Of a stretch of DNA of 64,000 nt, positions 33,915 to 41,400 are shown one piece after another (within the stretch, counting starts at the first letter, position 1; each line of letters begins with the position of its first letter). This DNA comes from Dyadobacter soli. GTDB taxonomy: Bacteria; Bacteroidota; Bacteroidia; Cytophagales; Spirosomataceae. The notes below the pieces were generated by a model, which saw only the letters and a program-made list of their open reading frames with translations, did no database searches and was not told where the DNA came from. The stretch is taken from contig NZ_FNAN01000003.1 in the NCBI RefSeq assembly GCF_900101885.1, positions 186,001 to 250,000 of the forward strand, in the 5' to 3' direction. A program made the position numbers and the translations under genes.

Positions 33915-36491
33915 ATGAAATTCAGGTCTATTCTTTTTTGCATTTGGTCAATTATTTTGTCGGGCATCATTTCCGAAGTGCAGGCGCAGTCGTACGGGCT
34001 TGGCTTTGAGAGCTTTGAAGCGGTGCAGGACAAACGGACGAGTCTCGACCTGAGCCCCGATGGTGCGATTTGCCTCGACGGAGACTTCGAACTTTCCTTT
34101 GAATTGTCTTTTTTGAGAAATAAGAAGACCTATTTCGGCTACATCGTCCGCGTCATCGGCGACGACCAGCAGAATATCGACCTGATTTACGACAACAGCT
34201 CCGTCAACCACGACCATTTCAAGCTCATCATCGGCGAGCAGTTCTCGCCCACCGCATTCGATTTCCAGGGCGACGATCTTTTCGCCAAATGGAACCGCAT
34301 TACCCTGCGTTTTCAGAAGCAAAAGCAGCAGATCACCGTCCTGTACGGGAACCGCAGCTTTTCGCAACCCGTAAAATATGTTACCAAGGGGTGCTACAAG
34401 ATTCTCTTCGGCGCCAACCAATATAAGGAGTTCCGTACCACCGATGTGCCGCCGATGAAGGTCCGGAATGTGGAGCTGCGGCAGGATGGGAGGGTGGCTT
34501 ACAATTGGCCATTGAATGAAACCGACGGCGTGAAGGCTGCCGAGGAGGTGAAGCAAAAAGCGGCAGTAGCGGCCAATCCGATCTGGATCAAAAAGCTGCA
34601 TTACGAGTGGAAACTGCTCCAAACCGTGACATTGAAGGGTTATGTGCGGGTCGGGTTTGACGAGAAAAGCAGCAATGTGTTTGTGGTAGGGCAGGATTCG
34701 CTGGTGCGGTTCAGCGTGGCCGGAAACCGGGTGGTGACAATGCCCTACCAGAGTGGTAAACAGCCTGTTTATGTGGATAATCAGGTGCTTTTTGATGCCG
34801 GACGCAACCGATTGTACAACATTTTCCTGAACGAAAAGCAGGTCAGCGTCTTTGATACCGTTAGCCGCAGTTGGGACAAGAGCGACGTTCCTGCCCAGCT
34901 GAAAACCTATTACCTGCAAGCCAACAAGTTCCTTTCCCCTGCCGATTCTTCTATTTATATGCTTGGCGGATATGGGCATCTGGCATACAAAAAAGAGGTG
35001 CAGCGCTATCACCTGCCATCCGGAACCTGGCAGCAGGTTGCGTTGAAGGATTCCGTTTTCACGCCCCGGTACCTGGCCGCGCTGGGCGCCACGCATGGGG
35101 GCGCGTATGTGATAGGCGGTTACGGGAGTTCCACGGGCCAGCAAATGCTCAACCCGCGCAACTGGTACGATCTGCTGTATTTCGACCGGGCACAGCGGAC
35201 ATTCAGGAAAATCTACGAGCTGAAAGTGCCGAAAGAGGATTTTGTTTTTGGTAACTCTATGATTATCAATGAACAGGATAGTTCTTATTATGCATTAATA
35301 TTTCCAAAACACCAGTTCAGTTCCGAGTTGCAGCTGATCAAAGGCTCGCTTAACCGGCCGGAATTTAAACTTGTGGGCTCGAAAGTGCCGTATCAGTTTA
35401 TCGATATCGAATCTTTTGCAGACCTTTTTTATGACAAAGCGAATGGCCGGTTCGTAGCTGTAACCCTTTACCGGGATGCTAATTTACAGACCAAAGTGGC
35501 TATTTACTCGCTCTACGCCCCGCCGCTGGAAAGCTTATCTCCGCAAACGGCTTCGACAGCAGGTTCCTCCGGGCGAAGTTTGTGGATTATCGGCGTGCTG
35601 TTCGTCGCTGCATTGCTGGTGTACTGGCTCTATCGTTACATGCCGGGGCAGTTGGGCAAGCAGAAGGCAACCAAGGCGCCGGTGGTCGGGCCAGTGCAGG
35701 AACCGGAACTGTTACCCGTTGCGGAGCAACCGGTACCGGAGGACGAGGTCGTTGAAAAGGCGTTGCCGTACAAGAGCTGCATTCTGTTATTCGGGAATTT
35801 GCAGCTTTATGATGAAGAGGGGAATGAAATTACGAAGCAATTCAGTCCGCTGGTGAAGGAGTTGTTTTTGGTGATACTGCTCTATTCGATCCGCTGGGAT
35901 GGTATCAGTTCTGAGAAGCTGAAAGAACTTTTATGGTTCGATAAGCCTTCCGAAAGCGCACGAAATAACCGCTCGGTGAATATCGCGAAGCTGAAAGCGA
36001 TCCTCGACAAAATGAAGTACTGCCAGGTATCGAAGGACACCGGTTACTGGAAGATCAAGATCGATTTCGAGAAGGTCGAGGTCGATTACATGCATTACCT
36101 AACCCTGCTAGGGAATCGGAAGCTGCTTACCAAGGAGAGTATCATAGAACTTGCAAGCATTACCAAACGAGGTAATTTCCTCTCGAACGTGGAATATGAA
36201 TGGTTGGATAGCTTTAAATCGGAAATCTCGAATGAAATCGTGGATGCCTACCTGCGCTACGCCGCTTCCATTAAAATCGCCGATGATCCCGAGTTCCTGG
36301 TAAAGCTGGCTAATTACGTTTTCTATTTCGATCCGGTGAATGAGGAAGCGATGATTCTTAAATGCAAGGCATTGGCGCATTTGGGTAAACATTCGCTGGC
36401 TAAGACAACCTTCGAAAATTTCGCTCGCGAGTACAACCGCATTTACGGCGAGGATTTCAGAAAGGACATGCCGGAGGTGCTGCATTCCTGA
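33915..36491 (+). CDS. Membrane-spanning kelch sensor with SARP-like DNA-binding output
   Basis: 858 residues from the ATG at 33915; an upstream TTG in the same frame is less likely because the ATG starts a clean signal peptide (F-R-S-I-L-F-C-I-W-S-I-I-L-S-G-I-I). The extracytoplasmic part has a lectin-like beta-sandwich (about 35-205) and kelch-type blades (about 230-540; M-L-G-G-Y-G-H, Y-V-I-G-G-Y-G-S). One membrane helix spans about 556-577. A Pro/Glu linker leads to a winged-helix domain (from about 619: F-S-P-L-V-K-E-L-F-L-V-I-L-L, L-K-E-L-L-W-F-D) and a TPR-like bacterial transcriptional activator domain to the end. This is a one-component regulator that binds DNA from the membrane. Targets are unknown; the surface-protein genes that converge on it and the divergent GH92 gene are candidates. 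Confidence 0.8.
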   Translation: MKFRSILFCIWSIILSGIISEVQAQSYGLGFESFEAVQDKRTSLDLSPDGAICLDGDFELSFELSFLRNKKTYFGYIVRVIGDDQQNIDLIYDNSSVNHDHFKLIIGEQFSPTAFDFQGDDLFAKWNRITLRFQKQKQQITVLYGNRSFSQPVKYVTKGCYKILFGANQYKEFRTTDVPPMKVRNVELRQDGRVAYNWPLNETDGVKAAEEVKQKAAVAANPIWIKKLHYEWKLLQTVTLKGYVRVGFDEKSSNVFVVGQDSLVRFSVAGNRVVTMPYQSGKQPVYVDNQVLFDAGRNRLYNIFLNEKQVSVFDTVSRSWDKSDVPAQLKTYYLQANKFLSPADSSIYMLGGYGHLAYKKEVQRYHLPSGTWQQVALKDSVFTPRYLAALGATHGGAYVIGGYGSSTGQQMLNPRNWYDLLYFDRAQRTFRKIYELKVPKEDFVFGNSMIINEQDSSYYALIFPKHQFSSELQLIKGSLNRPEFKLVGSKVPYQFIDIESFADLFYDKANGRFVAVTLYRDANLQTKVAIYSLYAPPLESLSPQTASTAGSSGRSLWIIGVLFVAALLVYWLYRYMPGQLGKQKATKAPVVGPVQEPELLPVAEQPVPEDEVVEKALPYKSCILLFGNLQLYDEEGNEITKQFSPLVKELFLVILLYSIRWDGISSEKLKELLWFDKPSESARNNRSVNIAKLKAILDKMKYCQVSKDTGYWKIKIDFEKVEVDYMHYLTLLGNRKLLTKESIIELASITKRGNFLSNVEYEWLDSFKSEISNEIVDAYLRYAASIKIADDPEFLVKLANYVFYFDPVNEEAMILKCKALAHLGKHSLAKTTFENFAREYNRIYGEDFRKDMPEVLHS

Positions 36492-36500
36492 CGGGCGGGA

Positions 36501-36540
36501 AACAAAACAGAGACCGCCAACCGGCCGCCTCTGTCTGAAT
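36501..36540 (-). terminator. Terminator of the S74 protein gene (possibly bidirectional)
   Basis: ACAGAG (36507-36512) pairs with CTCTGT (36529-36534), with GCC/GGC inside. Read on the minus strand the hairpin is followed by TTTTGTTT. It lies between converging genes and resembles the hairpin at 38225-38265. Confidence 0.7.
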
Positions 36541-36569
36541 CACCCTTAACCCTCATAAAAAATGTAGTC

Positions 36570-38120
36570 CTATTTAGTTTTGGTTATATTTTTTGGAATG
36601 GTGTGATCGGCCTTGCTCCGGCCGGCGAGTAAGTCCAGATCCTTGCGTAATTCGGCAATTTCAGCTGTCTGATTTTTAAGCTCTCTCACCGCTTCGATTA
36701 GATGTGGTATCAGGCCGGTATAGTTGACGGTTTTGAAACCTTTATCATCCTGGCTGACCAGTTCCGGGAAATATTTTTCCAGTTCCTGCGCGATCACGCC
36801 TGTTTGGAGCTCGGTACCCCGGTGCGCATCGACCCAGTTATAGTGATACCCGCTCAACTGGCTGATCGCTTCGAGGCTACCGGTGAGTGGTTTGATATTG
36901 TTTTTCAGTCGTTTATCCGAAGATGCAAATCCCAGCTTTCCCGCCGATGTCCACGCCATTCCCGCATCATCGATCCAAAACCGCCATGCACCATTCAAGA
37001 AAAACCCGACCTGTTTATCGGTTTTCATTCCCATAAAGCCTTCCGGAGCGTTTTGGGAGTTGTCTAGGTAAAGTCCAGCCGTGCTGTTGTCATGTCGGAT
37101 TCTTATACGCGATGCCACATCGAGAATGAATTGTGGGCTGACGGCCTTTCCTCCGATACCGACATTGCCATTTCGCAGAATAGTCAATGCATTGGTGCGG
37201 TTATTAAGGTCTGTTCCATTCCCCACTTGAAAAAGCCGATCTGTCGAGCTACCATTGGGTTGATCAAAGGAGTTGTTGTAAAGTCCCAACGCAACGCTGT
37301 AAGCCGCCTTGGCGACAGTGTGGTTACCAAGGGAAATGCTGTAATCAGCCATGGCAGCCGCCGAGTTGCCTACGGCAAACGATTGAGAGTTGTAGGCATA
37401 GCAGTTATTACCGATACTGAACGAAGCCGTTTCTGCGGCCGTTGAGCTATTTCCCAACGCTACTGCACTTTGTTTGGAAGCAATGGGGCCATATCCAATG
37501 GCGATCGAGCCGTATCCGATAGCCTGTGGTTTCAGTCCGGCAGCGAACGAAGCTTCACCGATGTTGCTGTCTTCCCATTCGCCGAAAGTAGTGAAGCCCG
37601 CCCGGAATGCGCCTTTCTTGGGGTGCCAGATAAGCCTCGGCCCGTTTCCCACGGCCGGAAGATCCGCGCTCTGCAGTACATTGTCTTTTTGCAGAACAGG
37701 AAAGTTCTCCCGCAGTTTCCCGGATTCATTGGCATACAACGAGTAGGGGACGCTTAGGAGCTGGCTCATTCCGATGAAATGAAACTTGCCGTTATTTTGG
37801 ACGTCGATCTCTGCTTTAAGAAAGAAGATATCATAAGGCCATTCTATCTGAGAAAGATCTCCGCCGCTGCTACCCACCACTACTGTAAACATCCCGTTCG
37901 AATTGGTTTGTGCAGCGTGTACTTCTTCGAAAACTACGGGACCCAAAACCTGGCTTTGTATAATACTGATTTTAACCTTAATGGAAGCGTTCTGAACAGG
38001 TTGTGCCATATCATCAACAGCCAGTCCCTGAAAAGTAAACTTGTAGGGTGCCTGAGCTTGTAATCGTTGCATTACGAGACCGAGAATTAAAAGAAAAAGC
38101 AGGAAAATTCTTTGTTTCAT
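36570..38120 (-). CDS. Secreted protein with YadA-like repeats and S74 intramolecular chaperone domain
   Basis: 516 residues with a signal peptide (F-L-L-F-L-L-I-L-G-L-V). An N-terminal beta-sandwich (about 25-135) is followed by YadA-head-like repeats of about 14 residues (about 195-285; A-I-G-Y-G-S-I-A-I-G-Y-G, S-A-V-A-L-G-N-S-S-T-A-A), a trimeric beta-roll structure. The C-terminal 110 residues (S-D-K-R-L-K-N-N-I-K-P-L, then G-V-I-A-Q-E-L) are the S74 / tail-fibre chaperone domain, which assists trimer formation and may cut itself off. A surface or extracellular adhesin-like fibre is likely; nothing else phage-like is nearby. It is paralogous to the protein at 38972. Confidence 0.85.
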   Translation of the reverse strand: MKQRIFLLFLLILGLVMQRLQAQAPYKFTFQGLAVDDMAQPVQNASIKVKISIIQSQVLGPVVFEEVHAAQTNSNGMFTVVVGSSGGDLSQIEWPYDIFFLKAEIDVQNNGKFHFIGMSQLLSVPYSLYANESGKLRENFPVLQKDNVLQSADLPAVGNGPRLIWHPKKGAFRAGFTTFGEWEDSNIGEASFAAGLKPQAIGYGSIAIGYGPIASKQSAVALGNSSTAAETASFSIGNNCYAYNSQSFAVGNSAAAMADYSISLGNHTVAKAAYSVALGLYNNSFDQPNGSSTDRLFQVGNGTDLNNRTNALTILRNGNVGIGGKAVSPQFILDVASRIRIRHDNSTAGLYLDNSQNAPEGFMGMKTDKQVGFFLNGAWRFWIDDAGMAWTSAGKLGFASSDKRLKNNIKPLTGSLEAISQLSGYHYNWVDAHRGTELQTGVIAQELEKYFPELVSQDDKGFKTVNYTGLIPHLIEAVRELKNQTAEIAELRKDLDLLAGRSKADHTIPKNITKTK

Positions 38121-38224
38121 AGATGAAGTCAGATTAGCGATTAATATAAAATTTCTGAAAATCGCCAGGTGTGTACTATTAACAAATGCGTTTAGCCGGT
38201 GGTATCAATGGGATTTTAAAGGGT

Positions 38225-38265
38225 CAGACAAAACAGAGACCACCAAAACAGCGGCCTCTGTACAA
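38225..38265 (-). terminator. Terminator of the T9SS-sorted protein gene
   Basis: ACAGAG (38233-38238) pairs with CTCTGT (38256-38261); on the minus strand it is followed by TTTTGTCT. It lies 15-50 bases after the stop codon at 38280. Together with its neighbour TTAACCCTCA it repeats the 3' flank of the gene ending at 36570. Confidence 0.7.
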
Positions 38266-38279
38266 ACCCCAGTTAACCC

Positions 38280-38975
38280 TCAGTAAAAAATCAGTTTCGT
38301 CGTTTTGCTGCCCACCGGTGTGTCTATTTGCAACAGGAATGAGCCCGTATGCGGCAATGTGATCGTTCGCTCGGTGCCAGGCGCCTCGAATTGGCCGAGC
38401 CTGTTGCCAAGTTGGTCGAACAGTAATAGCCTTTGCGTCCGTTCCGGCATTTTTATTTTTACTTTCTCGTCGCGTGACGGATTGGGATAAACGTAAAATC
38501 TGTCGAGGCTTTCTTTTTCCGGAATTACGCAAACGATCTTGCTATATGTGTAAGAATCATCCATGTCTACCTGGCGGAGACGGTAATAGCTCGTAGTTGC
38601 AAAGCCTTGATCAACAAATTGATAACTCTTCTCTGCATTCGAATTAACAGCCCCGTCGACCCAGCCGAGTAGCTCCCAGCTTTTACCATCCAGCGACTTC
38701 TGTATCTCGAAACCGAGGTTGTTCACTTCCTCTGCGGTTTTCCAATGCAGTTCTGCAAGGCCGGCAGCATTCAACCGCCCCTCGAAGCTCACCAGCTTCA
38801 CAGGCAGTACGGATAACTCTGAAAACGAATTGAGAGTCCCCAATACCCAGTTGACGCTCACTCCATTGGCGGAAGCAGAAGCGCTGGCCGCGTATAAAGC
38901 GCCGGGGGAAATGGATTGAGCCTGCGAATGATATGCGCATAGAACGAGTGATGCGATGGTTAAAAGTTTTTTCAT
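38280..38975 (-). CDS. T9SS type A sorting-domain protein
   Basis: 231 residues: signal peptide (L-L-T-I-A-S-L-V-L-C-A-Y), a beta-sandwich typical of secreted Bacteroidota proteins (about 60-150; L-H-W-K-T-A-E-E-V-N-N-L-G-F-E-I-Q-K-S, then Y-Y-R-L-R-Q-V-D), and a C-terminal sorting domain (about 158-231) with Y-V-Y-P-N-P-S and G-S-F-L-L-Q-I ending in K-L-I-F-Y. The sorting domain directs export through the type IX secretion system and attachment to the surface. The protein is nearly all scaffold, so it is probably structural. Its start overlaps the end of the upstream S74 gene by 4 bases, showing one operon. Confidence 0.88.
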   Translation of the reverse strand: MKKLLTIASLVLCAYHSQAQSISPGALYAASASASANGVSVNWVLGTLNSFSELSVLPVKLVSFEGRLNAAGLAELHWKTAEEVNNLGFEIQKSLDGKSWELLGWVDGAVNSNAEKSYQFVDQGFATTSYYRLRQVDMDDSYTYSKIVCVIPEKESLDRFYVYPNPSRDEKVKIKMPERTQRLLLFDQLGNRLGQFEAPGTERTITLPHTGSFLLQIDTPVGSKTTKLIFY

Positions 38976-40903
38976 TTGGCTGTCGAGGTTGAGGTTCGTG
39001 CCTGTCCGGCAAGCAGTTCTTTTACACTGGCTTCCAATGCGGTAAGCTTTTTGGCTACCTCCTGCATTGACGCGAGTTCTTTTTTCAGCGCCGTGATTTC
39101 CTCCGTCTTTTTATCGAGTTCCTTGACGGCTTCGATCAAATGTGGGATAAGACCGTTATAGTTGACGGCTTTGTAACCGTTTTGAGCAGTGGATACCAAC
39201 TCCGGGAATAACTCTTCGACTTCTTGTGCGATGACCCCTGTTTGTAAGCCTTTGTCCTTGTTCTGATCCTTCCAGTTGTAATGATATCCGCTTACCTTTC
39301 GCAGGTGAATTAGACTGTTTTTTAACGGCGTTATGTTGGTTTTCAGTCGTTTGTCTGAAAAAGGTAGAAACGAATCCGCATGAACGGCGCCGCTTGCATT
39401 TACAAAAAGACGCCAGGCATTTCCTATAAAGAAACCTACTTCAACATCTGTACGCATTCCGACAAATCCTTCCGCAGCATTTTGCGAGTTGTTGAAATAG
39501 ATTCCTGCGGTGTTTCCGTTATGCCGCACTCTTGGCCTTCCACCGAAATCCATGATGTATTCGGGTGTAAGAACATTATTACCAATTCCGATATTCCCGT
39601 TTCGAAGTATTGTTAATGCATTGGACCGGTTAACATTGCTAAAACCATTGCCGATCTGAAGCAGTCGATCTGAATCAACGGGAGAGGTTGCGTTGGGGTT
39701 GTCGGAAGTGTTATTAAAAAGGCCCGCCGCAAATCCGCCAAAGGATTTAACTGTTGTTCGATAGCCAATTGAAATTGAGTTGGCACCTGATGATAGAGCC
39801 TGATGGCCGACAGCTGTTGCATTTTCGGCTGATGCAGAATTTGCCTCACCAATAGCAAGGGAATTTGTTCCAGTTGCAGAAGAAGAATGGCCGATTGTAA
39901 TTGCATTTTCGCCACTAGAAGTAGCTGCATTTCCAATCGCAACGGCATAGTTGTTTGTTGCTTTGCTTGCGTATCCCAACGCAAGGGCGTTGTCATCGGT
40001 CGCTTCGGCAAGGCTGCCAATTGCGGCAGAAAAAGATCCAGAAGCCTGGGCACTGATCATACCAACGGAATTACTTCCAGAAGCCTTCGATAGACTTCCG
40101 GTTGCAAACGAATTTGTGCCGGTTGCCTCACTTTTGTCGCCAAAGCTTGCCGAATAATCACCGGATGCTAGTGTTCCATTTCCGGTAGCAAATGAGCCGA
40201 GCCCCATGGTCGCGCGATTCCAATTGTTTCCGGTATTCTTCCCTGCTCTGAATGCCGCCTTTTTAGGATACCAGATCAACATTTTACCATCTAAAACATC
40301 CGGTAATAATGCTCCGGCGTCGTCCCCTGTTTGAATTATCGGTTCATTGTCAATCCATTTTTGGGTCACCATGGACGTGTCAGATTTTACCGAAATTGCC
40401 GCATTATTTGATTTTGACGCGAAGAGGGAGTATGGGACGCTGAGTAATTGTGTGGTTCCCAAATCTACAACAGCTGGCAAACCGTCATAATGAATGCCTA
40501 CCTGTAAAAAGTAGGGATTTACATCCCAGTTAATAGTAGCCAAACTATTTATTGATCCGACTTGCAAATTGAAAATACCGTTTGAATTTGTGCTTGTGCT
40601 ATGTAATTCACCAAATTTTATAGATCCATTGGCGGTGCCTTCGTGTATGTCAAATGCCACGAGAATATTTTTATTAGTAAGTATCTTCCCACTCGCGTCC
40701 CGCGCCACCCCTTGAAAACTAAACTGCTGCGGCGCCTGTGCGTCCGATGGTAGGGGCTGGAATAGCAGCAGGCTAACCGACAGCAGCAAGATCAATTTGG
40801 TTCTGGCTTTATTGAAAAGGCTCTTTCTGTTTTCGAAAATCGGCAGAACCGGAATGGGTGACGATATGAAGTGACGTAACAATAGGAAATGCAAATTTTT
40901 CAT
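38972..40903 (-). CDS. Secreted protein with extended YadA-like repeats and S74 domain
   Basis: 643 residues with the same plan as the protein at 36570 but a longer repeat section. The signal sequence is preceded by about 34 extra residues; the hydrophobic part is L-I-L-L-L-S-V-S-L-L-L-F. No internal Met offers a shorter start. The N-terminal beta-sandwich (about 55-165) is followed by roughly twelve YadA-head-like repeats (about 230-385; N-A-L-A-L-G-Y-A-S-K-A-T, Y-A-V-A-I-G-N-A-A-T-S-S), then an S74 chaperone domain (S-D-K-R-L-K-T-N-I-T-P-L; G-V-I-A-Q-E-V-E-E-L-F-P-E-L-V) and a coiled coil. It is the first gene of the minus-strand surface operon and overlaps the sorting-domain gene by 4 bases. 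It would form a trimeric stalk or fibre. Confidence 0.85.
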   Translation of the reverse strand: MKNLHFLLLRHFISSPIPVLPIFENRKSLFNKARTKLILLLSVSLLLFQPLPSDAQAPQQFSFQGVARDASGKILTNKNILVAFDIHEGTANGSIKFGELHSTSTNSNGIFNLQVGSINSLATINWDVNPYFLQVGIHYDGLPAVVDLGTTQLLSVPYSLFASKSNNAAISVKSDTSMVTQKWIDNEPIIQTGDDAGALLPDVLDGKMLIWYPKKAAFRAGKNTGNNWNRATMGLGSFATGNGTLASGDYSASFGDKSEATGTNSFATGSLSKASGSNSVGMISAQASGSFSAAIGSLAEATDDNALALGYASKATNNYAVAIGNAATSSGENAITIGHSSSATGTNSLAIGEANSASAENATAVGHQALSSGANSISIGYRTTVKSFGGFAAGLFNNTSDNPNATSPVDSDRLLQIGNGFSNVNRSNALTILRNGNIGIGNNVLTPEYIMDFGGRPRVRHNGNTAGIYFNNSQNAAEGFVGMRTDVEVGFFIGNAWRLFVNASGAVHADSFLPFSDKRLKTNITPLKNSLIHLRKVSGYHYNWKDQNKDKGLQTGVIAQEVEELFPELVSTAQNGYKAVNYNGLIPHLIEAVKELDKKTEEITALKKELASMQEVAKKLTALEASVKELLAGQARTSTSTAK

Positions 40904-41384
40904 GTGTGTAGATGTTTGTGATTGAAGATTTCTGCCGAAAGATGTGCATGATTTCGGCGGAACGCTGCATGCGATGATTTATCGGCCTTCGCAGAGATAG
41001 CCTGCGGTAGATGACGGAGTTTGAGCAGGCGTTTACGAGATTTTGATGCGTTGTTAAGCGATGGGTAAAAATTTACAGCCGATCGATAAACGGATTGCTG
41101 CAACGCATTGAAATCACCGAAACTTGTTTATCGGGCATCACATAAGCCCGTTAACCTAGCTTTATGAGGGTACGCGTCAAATGCCCGTGGTGGGCCATTG
41201 TTCTATTAGTGATATGTCTGATTCTGAGATTATTCGATTCTCGTCTTTTTCCTGAAAGGCGTGTGGTACGACGGCAATCGTATAAGCTGCGTTGGTCGCC
41301 GGGATCGTTTGGGGACCGAGGGGTAAAGCAGGAGAAGGCTGACACAGGCAGGCATCTGCCACAGGATTCGCTAGGCAGAGCATC
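40904..41384. other. Intergenic region with one doubtful small ORF
   Basis: 481 bases between the S74 operon start and the end of the hybrid kinase. A weak hairpin CGGGC-ATCACATAA-GCCCG (41132-41150) could terminate the minus-strand kinase transcript. The only candidate gene is the short ORF at 41164, listed separately. No RNA gene was recognised. Confidence 0.4.
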
Positions 41385-41400
41385 CTATTTTTTCCGGTAA
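41164..41400 (+). CDS. Doubtful small membrane protein
   Basis: 78 codons from ATG. The first 25 residues could form a membrane helix (W-A-I-V-L-L-V-I-C-L-I-L-R-L-F) followed by a basic stretch, as in small inner-membrane proteins. The rest is low in recognisable pattern, and the 3' end overlaps the hybrid kinase gene by 16 bases. No homologue is known to me. An overlapping ORF exists on the other strand. Treat as a possibility only. Confidence 0.2.
   Translation: MRVRVKCPWWAIVLLVICLILRLFDSRLFPERRVVRRQSYKLRWSPGSFGDRGVKQEKADTGRHLPQDSLGRASYFFR

Noticed and set aside
33948..35144. 398-codon antisense ORF opposite the kelch regulator
   Set aside because: Shadow of the real gene, no domain pattern; same reasoning applies to 61087-62217, 1333-2241 and 3415-4227.
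36570..40903. Prophage tail-fibre genes
   Set aside because: Both proteins carry signal peptides, a T9SS-sorted protein lies between them, and there are no capsid, portal, terminase or integrase genes.
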